This document shows, piece by piece, positions 16,032 through 23,135 of a stretch of DNA of 23,983 nucleotides; position 1 is the stretch's first letter; every line of letters starts with the position of its first letter. The position numbers and the translations under genes were made by a program. The notes beneath the pieces were generated by a model. That model did not search any database. It was not told the origin of the DNA and saw only the letters and a list, made by a program, of their open reading frames with translations. The stretch comes from Bacteroidales bacterium UBA6117 (GTDB lineage Bacteria; Bacteroidota; Bacteroidia; Bacteroidales; VadinHA17), in contig DIWB01000052.1 of assembly GCA_002428385.1 (NCBI GenBank), positions 1-23,983 on the forward strand, in the 5' to 3' direction.

Positions 16032-17084
16032 TTATTTGATGATTTTCACCTTCGACCTGTTGCTCAGTGTTTCGAAGCCGCTTGTCACGACCCGCTCATT
16101 CTTTTCCAGGCCTCTTGTTACCTCAACATCGGTTATATTTTCGAGGCCGGTCTCTATGATTCTTTCCACCGCCAGCCCCCTGTCGACAACAAACACGGTC
16201 TTTCCCCTCTGCCGCGAAAGGATAATATTTTTGGGAATGACAATAGCTGAGTCCTTCCGGTTGGTTACAATATCGGCCCTGACGAACATTCCCGGACGCA
16301 GCAGCAATTCCGGATTGTTAATTGAAATGGACCCCCTGAAGGTTCTGGTATCGGGGTTGATGGCAGGAGACAACTGCGTTACATTGCCGATGATCGTGTC
16401 GTCGGGGAGGGTATAGTTGGTCATCCTGACAACCTGGCCGGGCTTGATGACAGGTATGTATTTCTCAGGCAGATGAACATCCATGTACATGGTCCGGTAG
16501 TCCATTATCTTAACAATTGTAACACCTGCTTCGATATGGGTTCCCTGGGTGTAATAGGGAAGATCGACGATGACTCCGTCGATTGGGGCGGTCAGACTCG
16601 TTTTCTCGAGCTGGAGCCTTGCGGTGACTACGGTGGTGCGGGCATTTTCGTAGTTGATCTCAGCGGTCTTCAGCTCCTTGAGTGTCACTCCTCCCTTTTC
16701 ATAAAGCGATTGTTGTTTCTTTAGCTCACTTTCCATGAGTTCCAGGTTCAGCTGGTTGGTTTCCATCTTGACTGAGTTTACGTATTCCTGGTCCTCAAGC
16801 CGTGCTATCAGGTTACCCTTGCTGACGCGGTCGCCGAGCTGCCACAGTCTGCCTGTCCGGGGATTTCTTTCAAGGAAATAGTCAGCCGCGATTTTGGATT
16901 TCAGTTCAATTTCGCCTTTCGGGAATGCCGTACCAGTGGTATTGACAAATTCTTCTATCGGTTTCAGCTTCAGATCCTGAACGGAAACGGGGATTTCGAC
17001 GTCGGCTGTCAGGCTCTGGTCCTGGTTCCTGCATCCGCCTGTTGCAATGAGTGAAGCTGCAAACAAGATTATGATTCTTTTCAT
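16032..17084 (-). CDS. RND membrane-fusion (periplasmic adaptor) lipoprotein
   Basis: This 350-residue adaptor would bridge the inner-membrane RND permease and the outer-membrane factor. It starts with a lipoprotein-like signal (hydrophobic stretch to IATGGC, candidate lipidated C18). The layout is standard: lipoyl half-motifs at about 55-98 and 158-196 (containing LTAPIDGVIVDLP), a short coiled-coil hairpin at about 100-157, a beta-barrel at about 199-275 (GQVVRM, LSPAINPDTRTFRG) and a membrane-proximal domain ending in SKVKIIK. RPGMFVRADI and the PDTRTF motif are typical of RND adaptors. The gene lies 15 bp after the TolC-like gene and 5 bp before the RND permease. The hairpin is short, which suggests an elongated outer-membrane partner tip or a gap bridged by oligomerisation; that point is inference. 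Confidence 0.92.
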   Translation of the reverse strand: MKRIIILFAASLIATGGCRNQDQSLTADVEIPVSVQDLKLKPIEEFVNTTGTAFPKGEIELKSKIAADYFLERNPRTGRLWQLGDRVSKGNLIARLEDQEYVNSVKMETNQLNLELMESELKKQQSLYEKGGVTLKELKTAEINYENARTTVVTARLQLEKTSLTAPIDGVIVDLPYYTQGTHIEAGVTIVKIMDYRTMYMDVHLPEKYIPVIKPGQVVRMTNYTLPDDTIIGNVTQLSPAINPDTRTFRGSISINNPELLLRPGMFVRADIVTNRKDSAIVIPKNIILSRQRGKTVFVVDRGLAVERIIETGLENITDVEVTRGLEKNERVVTSGFETLSNRSKVKIIK

Positions 17085-17099
17085 CTTATTATAGTTATT

Positions 17100-18593
17100 T
17101 TATTGTTCCAAGGTCATTACGGGTGAAACCTGTTCTTTCTTCTCAAAATCGTAAAGGGTTTGTATCTTGAGGTTAAGCAGTTCGAGCTTGTAGGATATCA
17201 GCGAGTTGGTGTACGACAGCTGTTTTTGGGAGAGCTGTTCCTGGAAAAGGTTCAGGTCCATGCCTGTCAGATCTCCGTTACGGTACCTTTCAAGGTTGAG
17301 GTCATAGGTCAGCTGGGCATTGGTGACATTCTGCCGGGCAATGTCGATCTGGTTCCTGAGGTTTATGAGGTTTCTGAAGACTTTTCTGATACCGAGAATT
17401 ATATCATTTTTTTCTTCATCGAGCGAAATCTCTGCAGATTGTATTGCAGCCTCAGAAGCTTTTATCCTTGATTTTCTCTCTCCCCAGTCCAGAAGGGGAA
17501 TGCTGAATGAAAGGGAGACGTCTTCGTTGTCGGTTGGATTGGCATATACGTCACCCAGTTTCTCGTTGTCGCCGAATAATCCGATCGAAAGGCCCAGGCT
17601 TCCCCTGAATTCATTCAGCGATTTTGTCTGGATCAGGTCAAACTGTGAGGCTTCAATGTCGATTTCACGCTGGCGCAGTTCCATTCTGTTTGCAAGACCC
17701 TGGTCGATTGCCAGGGCAATATCAACCTGGACTGTATCGACCTGGATATTTGGCAGCACAATGATATCGTCGTACAGGCTCAGTCCGATCAGGATTTTGA
17801 ACTCATCCTTTGCATTTTCAAGGTCTACCTGGCGGTTTTCATAATCCGACCGTGCGGTTGCAAGGTTCAGTTCAGCCTGGAAACCTTCCTCGCGGGCTGA
17901 GATGCCGGCGTCGACCTTGTTTTTTATTATTTCATAGCTTTTCTGCATATTATCGAATGCCTGACGGGCTATTTCGTAACTCTGTTGTTGCTGGTACACA
18001 TAGTAAAATGCCTGTGAGACTCCTCTTTCGAGCGACAGGAGCTGGACTGCATAGCTTATCTGGGAGTTTTCGAGAGCCAGTTCAAGTTCCCTGAGCTGGA
18101 GCTTTGTCCTGTTGTAGGTAAAGAGCGGCTGATCGAGATTGAGCGACAGGCTGTTGCTGAATCCTTTCGTTGTGGAGTTGCTGTACTCGCTGTATGAATC
18201 CCTGTATCCGAACCTGTTGACAAGAGAGAGTCTTGCATCGGTGAACATTATCGGCTGCGAAATTGTGAATAGTCCGAAACTTTCAGTAGTTTTCACTGAA
18301 TTCCATTTGGAGATCAGGTCATTGAACGACCTGTTCTGGCTGTAGCCGATAGGATTTACCGACAGGGAGAACTGTGATTTCAGTGATGCGTTCTGGGCAT
18401 TCAGGTTTTCCTGGCTCCTTATAAGGCTGAGCCTGGTCCTTTTCATTGCAGGGCTGTTTGATTCGGCTATCTGCATAGACTGTTCGAGGGTCAGTCCCTG
18501 CTGGGCTGATGAAAGCAGTCCTGAAGCCGCCAGAACAATCAGAAGAGCCAGCCTTCTGGCTGTTGTTTTAACTTGTTTTATTCTTTGTGTCAT
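17100..18593 (-). CDS. TolC-like outer-membrane efflux protein
   Basis: A 497-residue outer-membrane factor forming the exit duct of a tripartite pump. From the ATG at 18591-18593 it begins with a clear Sec signal peptide (positive N-region TQRIKQVKTTARR, hydrophobic core, likely cleavage after SSA at residue 30). A TolC-type first repeat follows, beginning GLTLEQSMQIAESNSPAMKRTR. Long helical stretches, such as the coiled region with LDEEKNDIILGIRKVFRNLI and the terminal helix ending LLNLKIQTLYDFE, match the family. An in-frame ATG at 18648-18650 would add 19 residues and overlap the upstream gene, but it would place non-signal sequence ahead of the signal peptide, so the internal start is preferred. 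It lies directly before the adaptor and RND genes, its expected partners. Confidence 0.92.
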   Translation of the reverse strand: MTQRIKQVKTTARRLALLIVLAASGLLSSAQQGLTLEQSMQIAESNSPAMKRTRLSLIRSQENLNAQNASLKSQFSLSVNPIGYSQNRSFNDLISKWNSVKTTESFGLFTISQPIMFTDARLSLVNRFGYRDSYSEYSNSTTKGFSNSLSLNLDQPLFTYNRTKLQLRELELALENSQISYAVQLLSLERGVSQAFYYVYQQQQSYEIARQAFDNMQKSYEIIKNKVDAGISAREEGFQAELNLATARSDYENRQVDLENAKDEFKILIGLSLYDDIIVLPNIQVDTVQVDIALAIDQGLANRMELRQREIDIEASQFDLIQTKSLNEFRGSLGLSIGLFGDNEKLGDVYANPTDNEDVSLSFSIPLLDWGERKSRIKASEAAIQSAEISLDEEKNDIILGIRKVFRNLINLRNQIDIARQNVTNAQLTYDLNLERYRNGDLTGMDLNLFQEQLSQKQLSYTNSLISYKLELLNLKIQTLYDFEKKEQVSPVMTLEQ

Positions 18594-18631
18594 AATTATC
18601 TGACTATCATTTAATAAGCAATTATTAAAGT

Positions 18632-21600
18632 TCAGTTTGCCCTTACCCACTTCACGGCATCACCTATAACCACACGACCGGCCGACTGGTTTGTCATTTC
18701 CACCCTGGCCGAATCGGATGAGATATAATAGCGGCCAAGCAGATTCCAGCCTGGTTCGGCATTTCCAAAATCAATTGAGATATCTTCGGTGCCTTCGTCA
18801 TGGTAAATAAGGTAGTGCAAATCCTTAAATTGGTTATCACCCTGAGGTGTTTCACCCGGAGGAGGAGGCGGCCCGCCGCCTGAGCGGACAACCATCCTGT
18901 CGGCTGATTTTCCAATATAGCAATATATGTCGTAGTAATCCGCTTTGGGGAGGGGAGTAACCCAGGTCACAAGCTTTTCACCCCGCGAACCGCGGGTAAA
19001 GACCGACGACCGGATGTATTTGCCATAGTAGGACGACATCACACCCGCCTGCCAGTATTGCGGCGCCCAGAACATGTTGACCGGCTGGTAGGTATCGGAC
19101 TGTCTTTTTTTGACTCCCAGAATCCTTTTCAACGGGCTCATTACTGTGGAGTTGTCGGTTGAGAAGCCGGGGTCCTCATTGTCAACCACTATTTCGCCGG
19201 GCGACTCCAGGGGAGGAATTGAAGGAAGAAGTTCTTCCCCTTCGTTATAAGCGGTGTGATTTCTTGATTTCACTATGTTATCGATTGGGAGGACTAAAGT
19301 GCCGGGAATGTTTTTCGCGAAAAGGGAGTTGGCTATCATCTCGCGCGGTTCGGTATCGAGAATAATGCTTATCTTTTTTGCCTCAGCAGGCCCGAGCACC
19401 ACTATTTTTGAAATATCAGAGCCGGGTCCCTGACCCTGCATCATTATGTTGTAGCTTCCCCCCCGGCCTGAACCCTCATAGTAGCCGGTCATCTGGCGGC
19501 CGCCTTCTGCTGCCGTACGGAAGGTAACATTGAATATCCCGGTAACCGGTTCGGGATTGGATGTCGTAAATGTTACAAGGAATCTGACCCTGTTGCTGAT
19601 TATTATTTCCCTTGCCTGAATGCCTGAAAAGATAAATCCGGGCTGGCCTTTGCTGTTGAACCAGTCGTGGAGGTAGGGGTAGAACTCAAATCCGAACTTT
19701 TCCTTCATATCGGCGTTGAGGTCAGTTACTTCGATGCTCCGGTACCGGTGACTGTCGAGGTAAGCTGTGAACCAGTCGTTGAACTCATCGATGCCTGCCT
19801 TAGCCCTGAAGAGGTTGAATAAGTAATCGCCCTTAAGGGTAAGCACGGTCCTTATGGTGTCTCCTTTGGGGTTCATGGCCAGTACATCCCTGAAGCTGGT
19901 GTTTCTCAAAACGAGGTTGGCCCTGTCATTTTCCTGCAGTTCCCCCGACATACTGCTGAACTGGTCCGTTTCCGAAACCTGTTTCTGAAGATGGGATTCA
20001 AAAACAGCATTTATTACCGGGTATTCGGCTGAGCGGAAATTGTTCCTGAAAAAATAGAAGTTCGGGCCCAGCCGGTAGCGAACAGGCTCGGACAGCCTTT
20101 CCCCGTTCACGTACCTGGTATTTTCTCCGCTTATGAAAGCGTTCCTTGCAAAATCGTTGAACAACCTTACCTGAAGCTCCTTGTCGGTGATCACCTGATT
20201 GTTTCTTGTATTTCTGTTCTTCTGCCGCGTGAATCGTCTCCGGAAGCCGGCGTTATCGATCATCGACAGCTTTTCTGGGAGCAGAACCATTGAAGGCTGA
20301 AGTTCAGCCATAGTCTGGGTGCTCATCCGCGGAAAGGAATGGAACTGTACCGGGACCTCCACCAGCTTAAGTGTACTGAACGGATATTTGGCCGAGTAAC
20401 TGGTTTCAATATCCCGCATGATGCCTGAAACAAGAAAACTGATTGTGTCTTTTAATTCGGCCAGGTCCTTCTTGTAATAATCGTGTCCGGGATAATAATA
20501 AGTTATATAAGTGACCGAGTCGACCGTAAGTGTGTCGGACCTGTAGTTTCCTATTGCAAGCGATAGTCCTGTGAGGGGCGAATCGGATGTTATAACATTG
20601 TTATAACCTTCTTTTTTCATGTTTCCCTGAGCAATTGGCATTAGGTCTTCCCTTGTCTTAACCTTTAAGATGAATTCCGTGAAGTCGACCTTCAGCCTGG
20701 CAGGGTTGGACGGGTAGTAGTTAAGTCCGGGCACCGGGTACCAGTGCGATTCCGGTGTAAGCAGCACGTAATCAGGAGTAAGGAAGGCCTGTCTTTTGTT
20801 TACATTCAGCATCGCCACCCTGTAAGGAGCGGTATTTACATTATCGTTATTATCGGGAAAGCAGAATGTTTCATCGATCTTACCTGACCAGGAAATACTT
20901 ATACTGTCTTTTTCACCCGGGGCCAGCGGTTCAGCCGGATCGACCGCGATGATATGACCAGTCATTTTGTAGTTCAGCTCTTTACCTGATCTGTTTACCC
21001 CGTCGACCCTGAGGCCCGGATTCAGGGAAAACAGATAAGTATCGAGGGGCTTGTCGTTATTGTTTGTGAAATGAAGGTCGGCGGAAGCGCTGAAAGAATC
21101 GCCGAGATGTTCGAAATCGATCCCGGCCTTGCTGAGGCTTACAAAACTGCTGTTCTCAAAAAGCCTGTTGGTTTCGGTTACAGTTTTTTTATCGTTCTGG
21201 TCGGTACTGTAAACCGACCATGTATTCCATGCGCAGAAGGCGGTTAAGGCGAGAAAAACAAGCATGAATACTGCCGAAACAGTTGTGTGGACCCTTGATT
21301 GAGGAAGACGCTTAAAGAGCAGAATGGTTGCGAGTATGAGCGAAAGCCCAAGGAAGAACCAGGTAAGCCGCTGGTTCAGGATAAGCGACAGATTGTCGAA
21401 TCCTATCATGCCTGATTTGAATACGGGGAGGCCGAATGCCATGTAGTCGAAGATATATCCGAACCTGAAGTTCAGCCAGAACATATTGAGCGCCGCGATG
21501 CCGAGGAGTATCAGGAAGGTGATAGCCTGGTTCCTGAGGAGTGACATCAGCATGAATGAAAGTCCGAGGCTGAAGATGATAGTCGGGATGACAATAATCA

Positions 21601-22051
21601 GGAGGAACCAGAAGTACGAAGCCAGATCGATCGTCATGGTCTTCGAAATTATATTCATCAGAAGTCCGATAAGGAGTATTATGATATCGAGGCCGAGAAA
21701 AAGCCGGAGGACCCCTGTGGTTTTGCCCATCAGATACTCGAAGTTCGACATCGATCGTGTATAAAGGACCTCGTTGGTATCAACTTTTTTATCTCTTTTG
21801 AGGAAGTCGGAAGCAAGAAAGATGACTACAATGGCCTGACCGATATTCAGAAGATAGAGGTTGATGTGCGGGATCGAAGCAGGGAATGCGACTACCTGCC
21901 AATCCTCTTCGCCTGCAGGAGAGAAGACCCCGATATTCATAATCGTGAAGATAAAAATGGCGCCAAGCGAAAACAGTCTGAAGAACCAGCTTCTCCTGAG
22001 TATCCTGGCTTCGTACCTTGCCACGGTTCTTATGTTGTGAAAGAGTTCCAT
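18632..22051 (-). CDS. ABC-2 type permease with large periplasmic peptidase-like and golvesin-C-like domains
   Basis: A 1139-residue membrane protein. Residues 1-275 hold about seven hydrophobic segments (near 22-43, 60-81, 112-133, 146-170, 176-194, 229-247 and 255-275) and resemble an ABC-2 permease; the odd number puts the remaining 860 residues in the periplasm. Residues about 290-830 resemble the M1-aminopeptidase-like ectodomain of some Bacteroidota ABC permeases (the segment LKLVEVPVQFHSFPRMS near 561-577), but no HExxH motif is present, so catalysis is unlikely. A poly-proline patch (GGGPPPPPG, 1058-1066) sits inside the last domain. The C-terminus (about 985-1139) has a golvesin-C-like pattern: IYHDEGTEDISIDF, GWNLLGRYYISS, RVVIGDAVKWV. 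It overlaps the upstream ATPase stop in a TGATG, so the two are probably a transporter pair. The peptidase-like call is tentative; the permease part and C-terminal domain are firmer. Confidence 0.75.
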   Translation of the reverse strand: MELFHNIRTVARYEARILRRSWFFRLFSLGAIFIFTIMNIGVFSPAGEEDWQVVAFPASIPHINLYLLNIGQAIVVIFLASDFLKRDKKVDTNEVLYTRSMSNFEYLMGKTTGVLRLFLGLDIIILLIGLLMNIISKTMTIDLASYFWFLLIIVIPTIIFSLGLSFMLMSLLRNQAITFLILLGIAALNMFWLNFRFGYIFDYMAFGLPVFKSGMIGFDNLSLILNQRLTWFFLGLSLILATILLFKRLPQSRVHTTVSAVFMLVFLALTAFCAWNTWSVYSTDQNDKKTVTETNRLFENSSFVSLSKAGIDFEHLGDSFSASADLHFTNNNDKPLDTYLFSLNPGLRVDGVNRSGKELNYKMTGHIIAVDPAEPLAPGEKDSISISWSGKIDETFCFPDNNDNVNTAPYRVAMLNVNKRQAFLTPDYVLLTPESHWYPVPGLNYYPSNPARLKVDFTEFILKVKTREDLMPIAQGNMKKEGYNNVITSDSPLTGLSLAIGNYRSDTLTVDSVTYITYYYPGHDYYKKDLAELKDTISFLVSGIMRDIETSYSAKYPFSTLKLVEVPVQFHSFPRMSTQTMAELQPSMVLLPEKLSMIDNAGFRRRFTRQKNRNTRNNQVITDKELQVRLFNDFARNAFISGENTRYVNGERLSEPVRYRLGPNFYFFRNNFRSAEYPVINAVFESHLQKQVSETDQFSSMSGELQENDRANLVLRNTSFRDVLAMNPKGDTIRTVLTLKGDYLFNLFRAKAGIDEFNDWFTAYLDSHRYRSIEVTDLNADMKEKFGFEFYPYLHDWFNSKGQPGFIFSGIQAREIIISNRVRFLVTFTTSNPEPVTGIFNVTFRTAAEGGRQMTGYYEGSGRGGSYNIMMQGQGPGSDISKIVVLGPAEAKKISIILDTEPREMIANSLFAKNIPGTLVLPIDNIVKSRNHTAYNEGEELLPSIPPLESPGEIVVDNEDPGFSTDNSTVMSPLKRILGVKKRQSDTYQPVNMFWAPQYWQAGVMSSYYGKYIRSSVFTRGSRGEKLVTWVTPLPKADYYDIYCYIGKSADRMVVRSGGGPPPPPGETPQGDNQFKDLHYLIYHDEGTEDISIDFGNAEPGWNLLGRYYISSDSARVEMTNQSAGRVVIGDAVKWVRAN

Positions 22052-22941
22052 CAGGTCAGTTCAGCCTTGAGTTTGTGTTCCATATAATATACATAGGAGT
22101 GTTCAATGTTGGGGATTATAGCAGTATGGCTGAAGGGAGGGGGATCATCCGAAACGATCTGTACTTCCCAGCCGCCGTCGACGGGTATGGTTGAGATGAC
22201 ATTGTACTTTTCCTTAGCCATGTCGTATTCCTGCTGCGAAAGGGTAAGCCGGAACACATGACCTTCAGCTTTCCTGACCAGGTTTTCCGGAGAACCTGAG
22301 AACACCACCTCCCCGCGATTTAGCAATGTCATTGTCTGGCAGGTTGAGGAGATGTCCCCTACGATATGTGTCGACAGGATTATTGTGACATCATTCTGGC
22401 TAAGCTCCGAAAGGATGTTACGGAACCGTATTCTTTCATCGGGGTCGAGCCCTGTTGTAGGTTCATCCACAACAATTATCCCCGGTTTTCCTATCAGTGC
22501 CTGAGCTATTCCGAGCCTTCTTTTCATCCCCCCGGAAAGTCTGTTTGCCTGCCGGTCGCGCACTTCGAGAAGACCGACCTGATCGAGGAGCCTGTCTACC
22601 TCGGCGATCCTGAGCTTTCTGTTCCTCAGGCCGGCCAGCGATCCTGAATAATCGAGGAATTCCCAGGTTTTAAGTGAGGTGAAGAAACGAAAGTCCTGGG
22701 GCAGGTAACCAAGCAGTCTGCGGTACTCCTTACGGATGGTCTGGATATCGCGGCCATCGGCAAGGACCACTCCTGAAGTCGGTTTCATAAGAGTCACCAG
22801 GATACGCATCAGGCTTGACTTGCCTGCCCCGTTCGGTCCGAGAAGTCCGAACATCCCTGTCCCGATCTCAAGATCGATATCCTTAAGCGCATGATTTCCG
22901 TTTGAATAAATCATATTAAGGTTTCGGATCTCGATCTTCAT
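22051..22941 (-). CDS. ABC transporter ATP-binding protein
   Basis: A 296-residue ABC ATPase with every catalytic motif: A-loop tyrosine in NMIYSNG (Y12), Walker A GPNGAGKSS (35-43), Q-loop LPQD (80-83), signature LSGGMKRR (135-142), Walker B IIVVDE (155-160), D-loop GLDP and H-loop H192 (STHIV). A C-terminal extension of about 70 residues (from GHVFRLTL at about 227) resembles the tail of the fused ATPase in the RND-ABC protein, as do the segments IRFRN and STHI..DISS, so the two are paralogues. It is the first gene of the operon. Its TGA overlaps the ATG of the big permease (TGATG), suggesting translational coupling and a direct complex. It would hydrolyse ATP in the cytoplasm to drive the permease pair; the substrate is unknown. 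Confidence 0.95.
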   Translation of the reverse strand: MKIEIRNLNMIYSNGNHALKDIDLEIGTGMFGLLGPNGAGKSSLMRILVTLMKPTSGVVLADGRDIQTIRKEYRRLLGYLPQDFRFFTSLKTWEFLDYSGSLAGLRNRKLRIAEVDRLLDQVGLLEVRDRQANRLSGGMKRRLGIAQALIGKPGIIVVDEPTTGLDPDERIRFRNILSELSQNDVTIILSTHIVGDISSTCQTMTLLNRGEVVFSGSPENLVRKAEGHVFRLTLSQQEYDMAKEKYNVISTIPVDGGWEVQIVSDDPPPFSHTAIIPNIEHSYVYYMEHKLKAELT

Positions 22942-23002
22942 GTTTCAGGGTAGATTTGTCTGTCTTAGCAGAGCTTTGACGATATAAAGACGGCAAAAAT
23001 TT

Positions 23003-23010
23003 CAAATATG
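23003..23010 (-). promoter_or_regulatory. Weak -7-like box upstream of the transporter operon
   Basis: The minus strand reads CATATTTG, one mismatch from TAnnTTTG, about 60 bp before the ATPase ATG. No convincing -33 element is visible. It is the best candidate I found between 22942 and 23120 for the operon promoter, but it is weak. Confidence 0.25.
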
Positions 23011-23051
23011 ACAGTAAAAGGCGAATATTTAATGTCTTTTCTGTAAAATTA

Positions 23052-23059
23052 TAAATTTG
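23052..23059 (+). promoter_or_regulatory. Distal -7-like box upstream of the HD gene
   Basis: TAAATTTG matches TAnnTTTG exactly but lies 77 bp before the proposed start and lacks a clear -33 partner. It may be a second promoter or a chance match in AT-rich DNA. Confidence 0.3.
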
Positions 23060-23073
23060 TCTGAAAAGGACGG

Positions 23074-23101
23074 GTTTCGATTATTTTAGCGCAATCGAAA
23101 C
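23074..23101. promoter_or_regulatory. 9 bp inverted repeat overlapping the HD gene promoter
   Basis: GTTTCGATT (23074-23082) and its exact reverse complement AATCGAAAC (23093-23101) flank a 10 bp spacer. The centres of the arms are 19 bp apart, close to two helical turns. The repeat covers the region where the -33 element of the 23109 box would lie, a typical repressor site arrangement. It is 130-160 bp upstream of the transporter operon and could affect both directions. Confidence 0.45.
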
Positions 23102-23108
23102 AAATTCA

Positions 23109-23116
23109 TATTTTTG
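23109..23116 (+). promoter_or_regulatory. Bacteroidota -7 box for the HD gene
   Basis: TATTTTTG matches TAnnTTTG, with a TTAG at 23086-23089 at a 19 bp spacing, the same layout as in front of gcvH. Transcription would start near 23121, giving a leader of about 15 nt before the GTG at 23136. Confidence 0.5.
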
Positions 23117-23135
23117 TAGCTTAAGTAAACAAAGG

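Larger units (their letters stand above)
7400..22941 (-). other. Seven-gene ABC/RND/TolC hybrid transporter operon
   Basis: Seven genes run on the minus strand from 22941 to 7400: ABC ATPase, ABC-2 permease with large periplasmic domain, TolC-like factor, membrane-fusion lipoprotein, RND permease, RND-ABC fusion and small ABC-2 permease. The junctions are a TGATG overlap at 22049-22053, 38 bp (18594-18631), 15 bp, 5 bp, 6 bp and a 4 bp ATGA overlap at 8113-8116. No internal promoter or terminator stands out. Co-transcription is inferred from this spacing. Confidence 0.85.

Noticed and set aside
18611..18628. AT-only inverted repeat TTAATAA-gcaa-TTATTAA between the permease and TolC-like genes
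   Set aside because: The 7 bp stem is pure A/T and weak, has no U-run in either direction and sits in a short AT-rich spacer, so chance is the simplest explanation.
18594..18650. Upstream ATG at 18650 for the TolC-like protein
   Set aside because: It would overlap the permease gene by 19 bp and put 19 non-signal residues (MGKGKLNFNNC...) ahead of a clear signal peptide that begins at the ATG at 18593.
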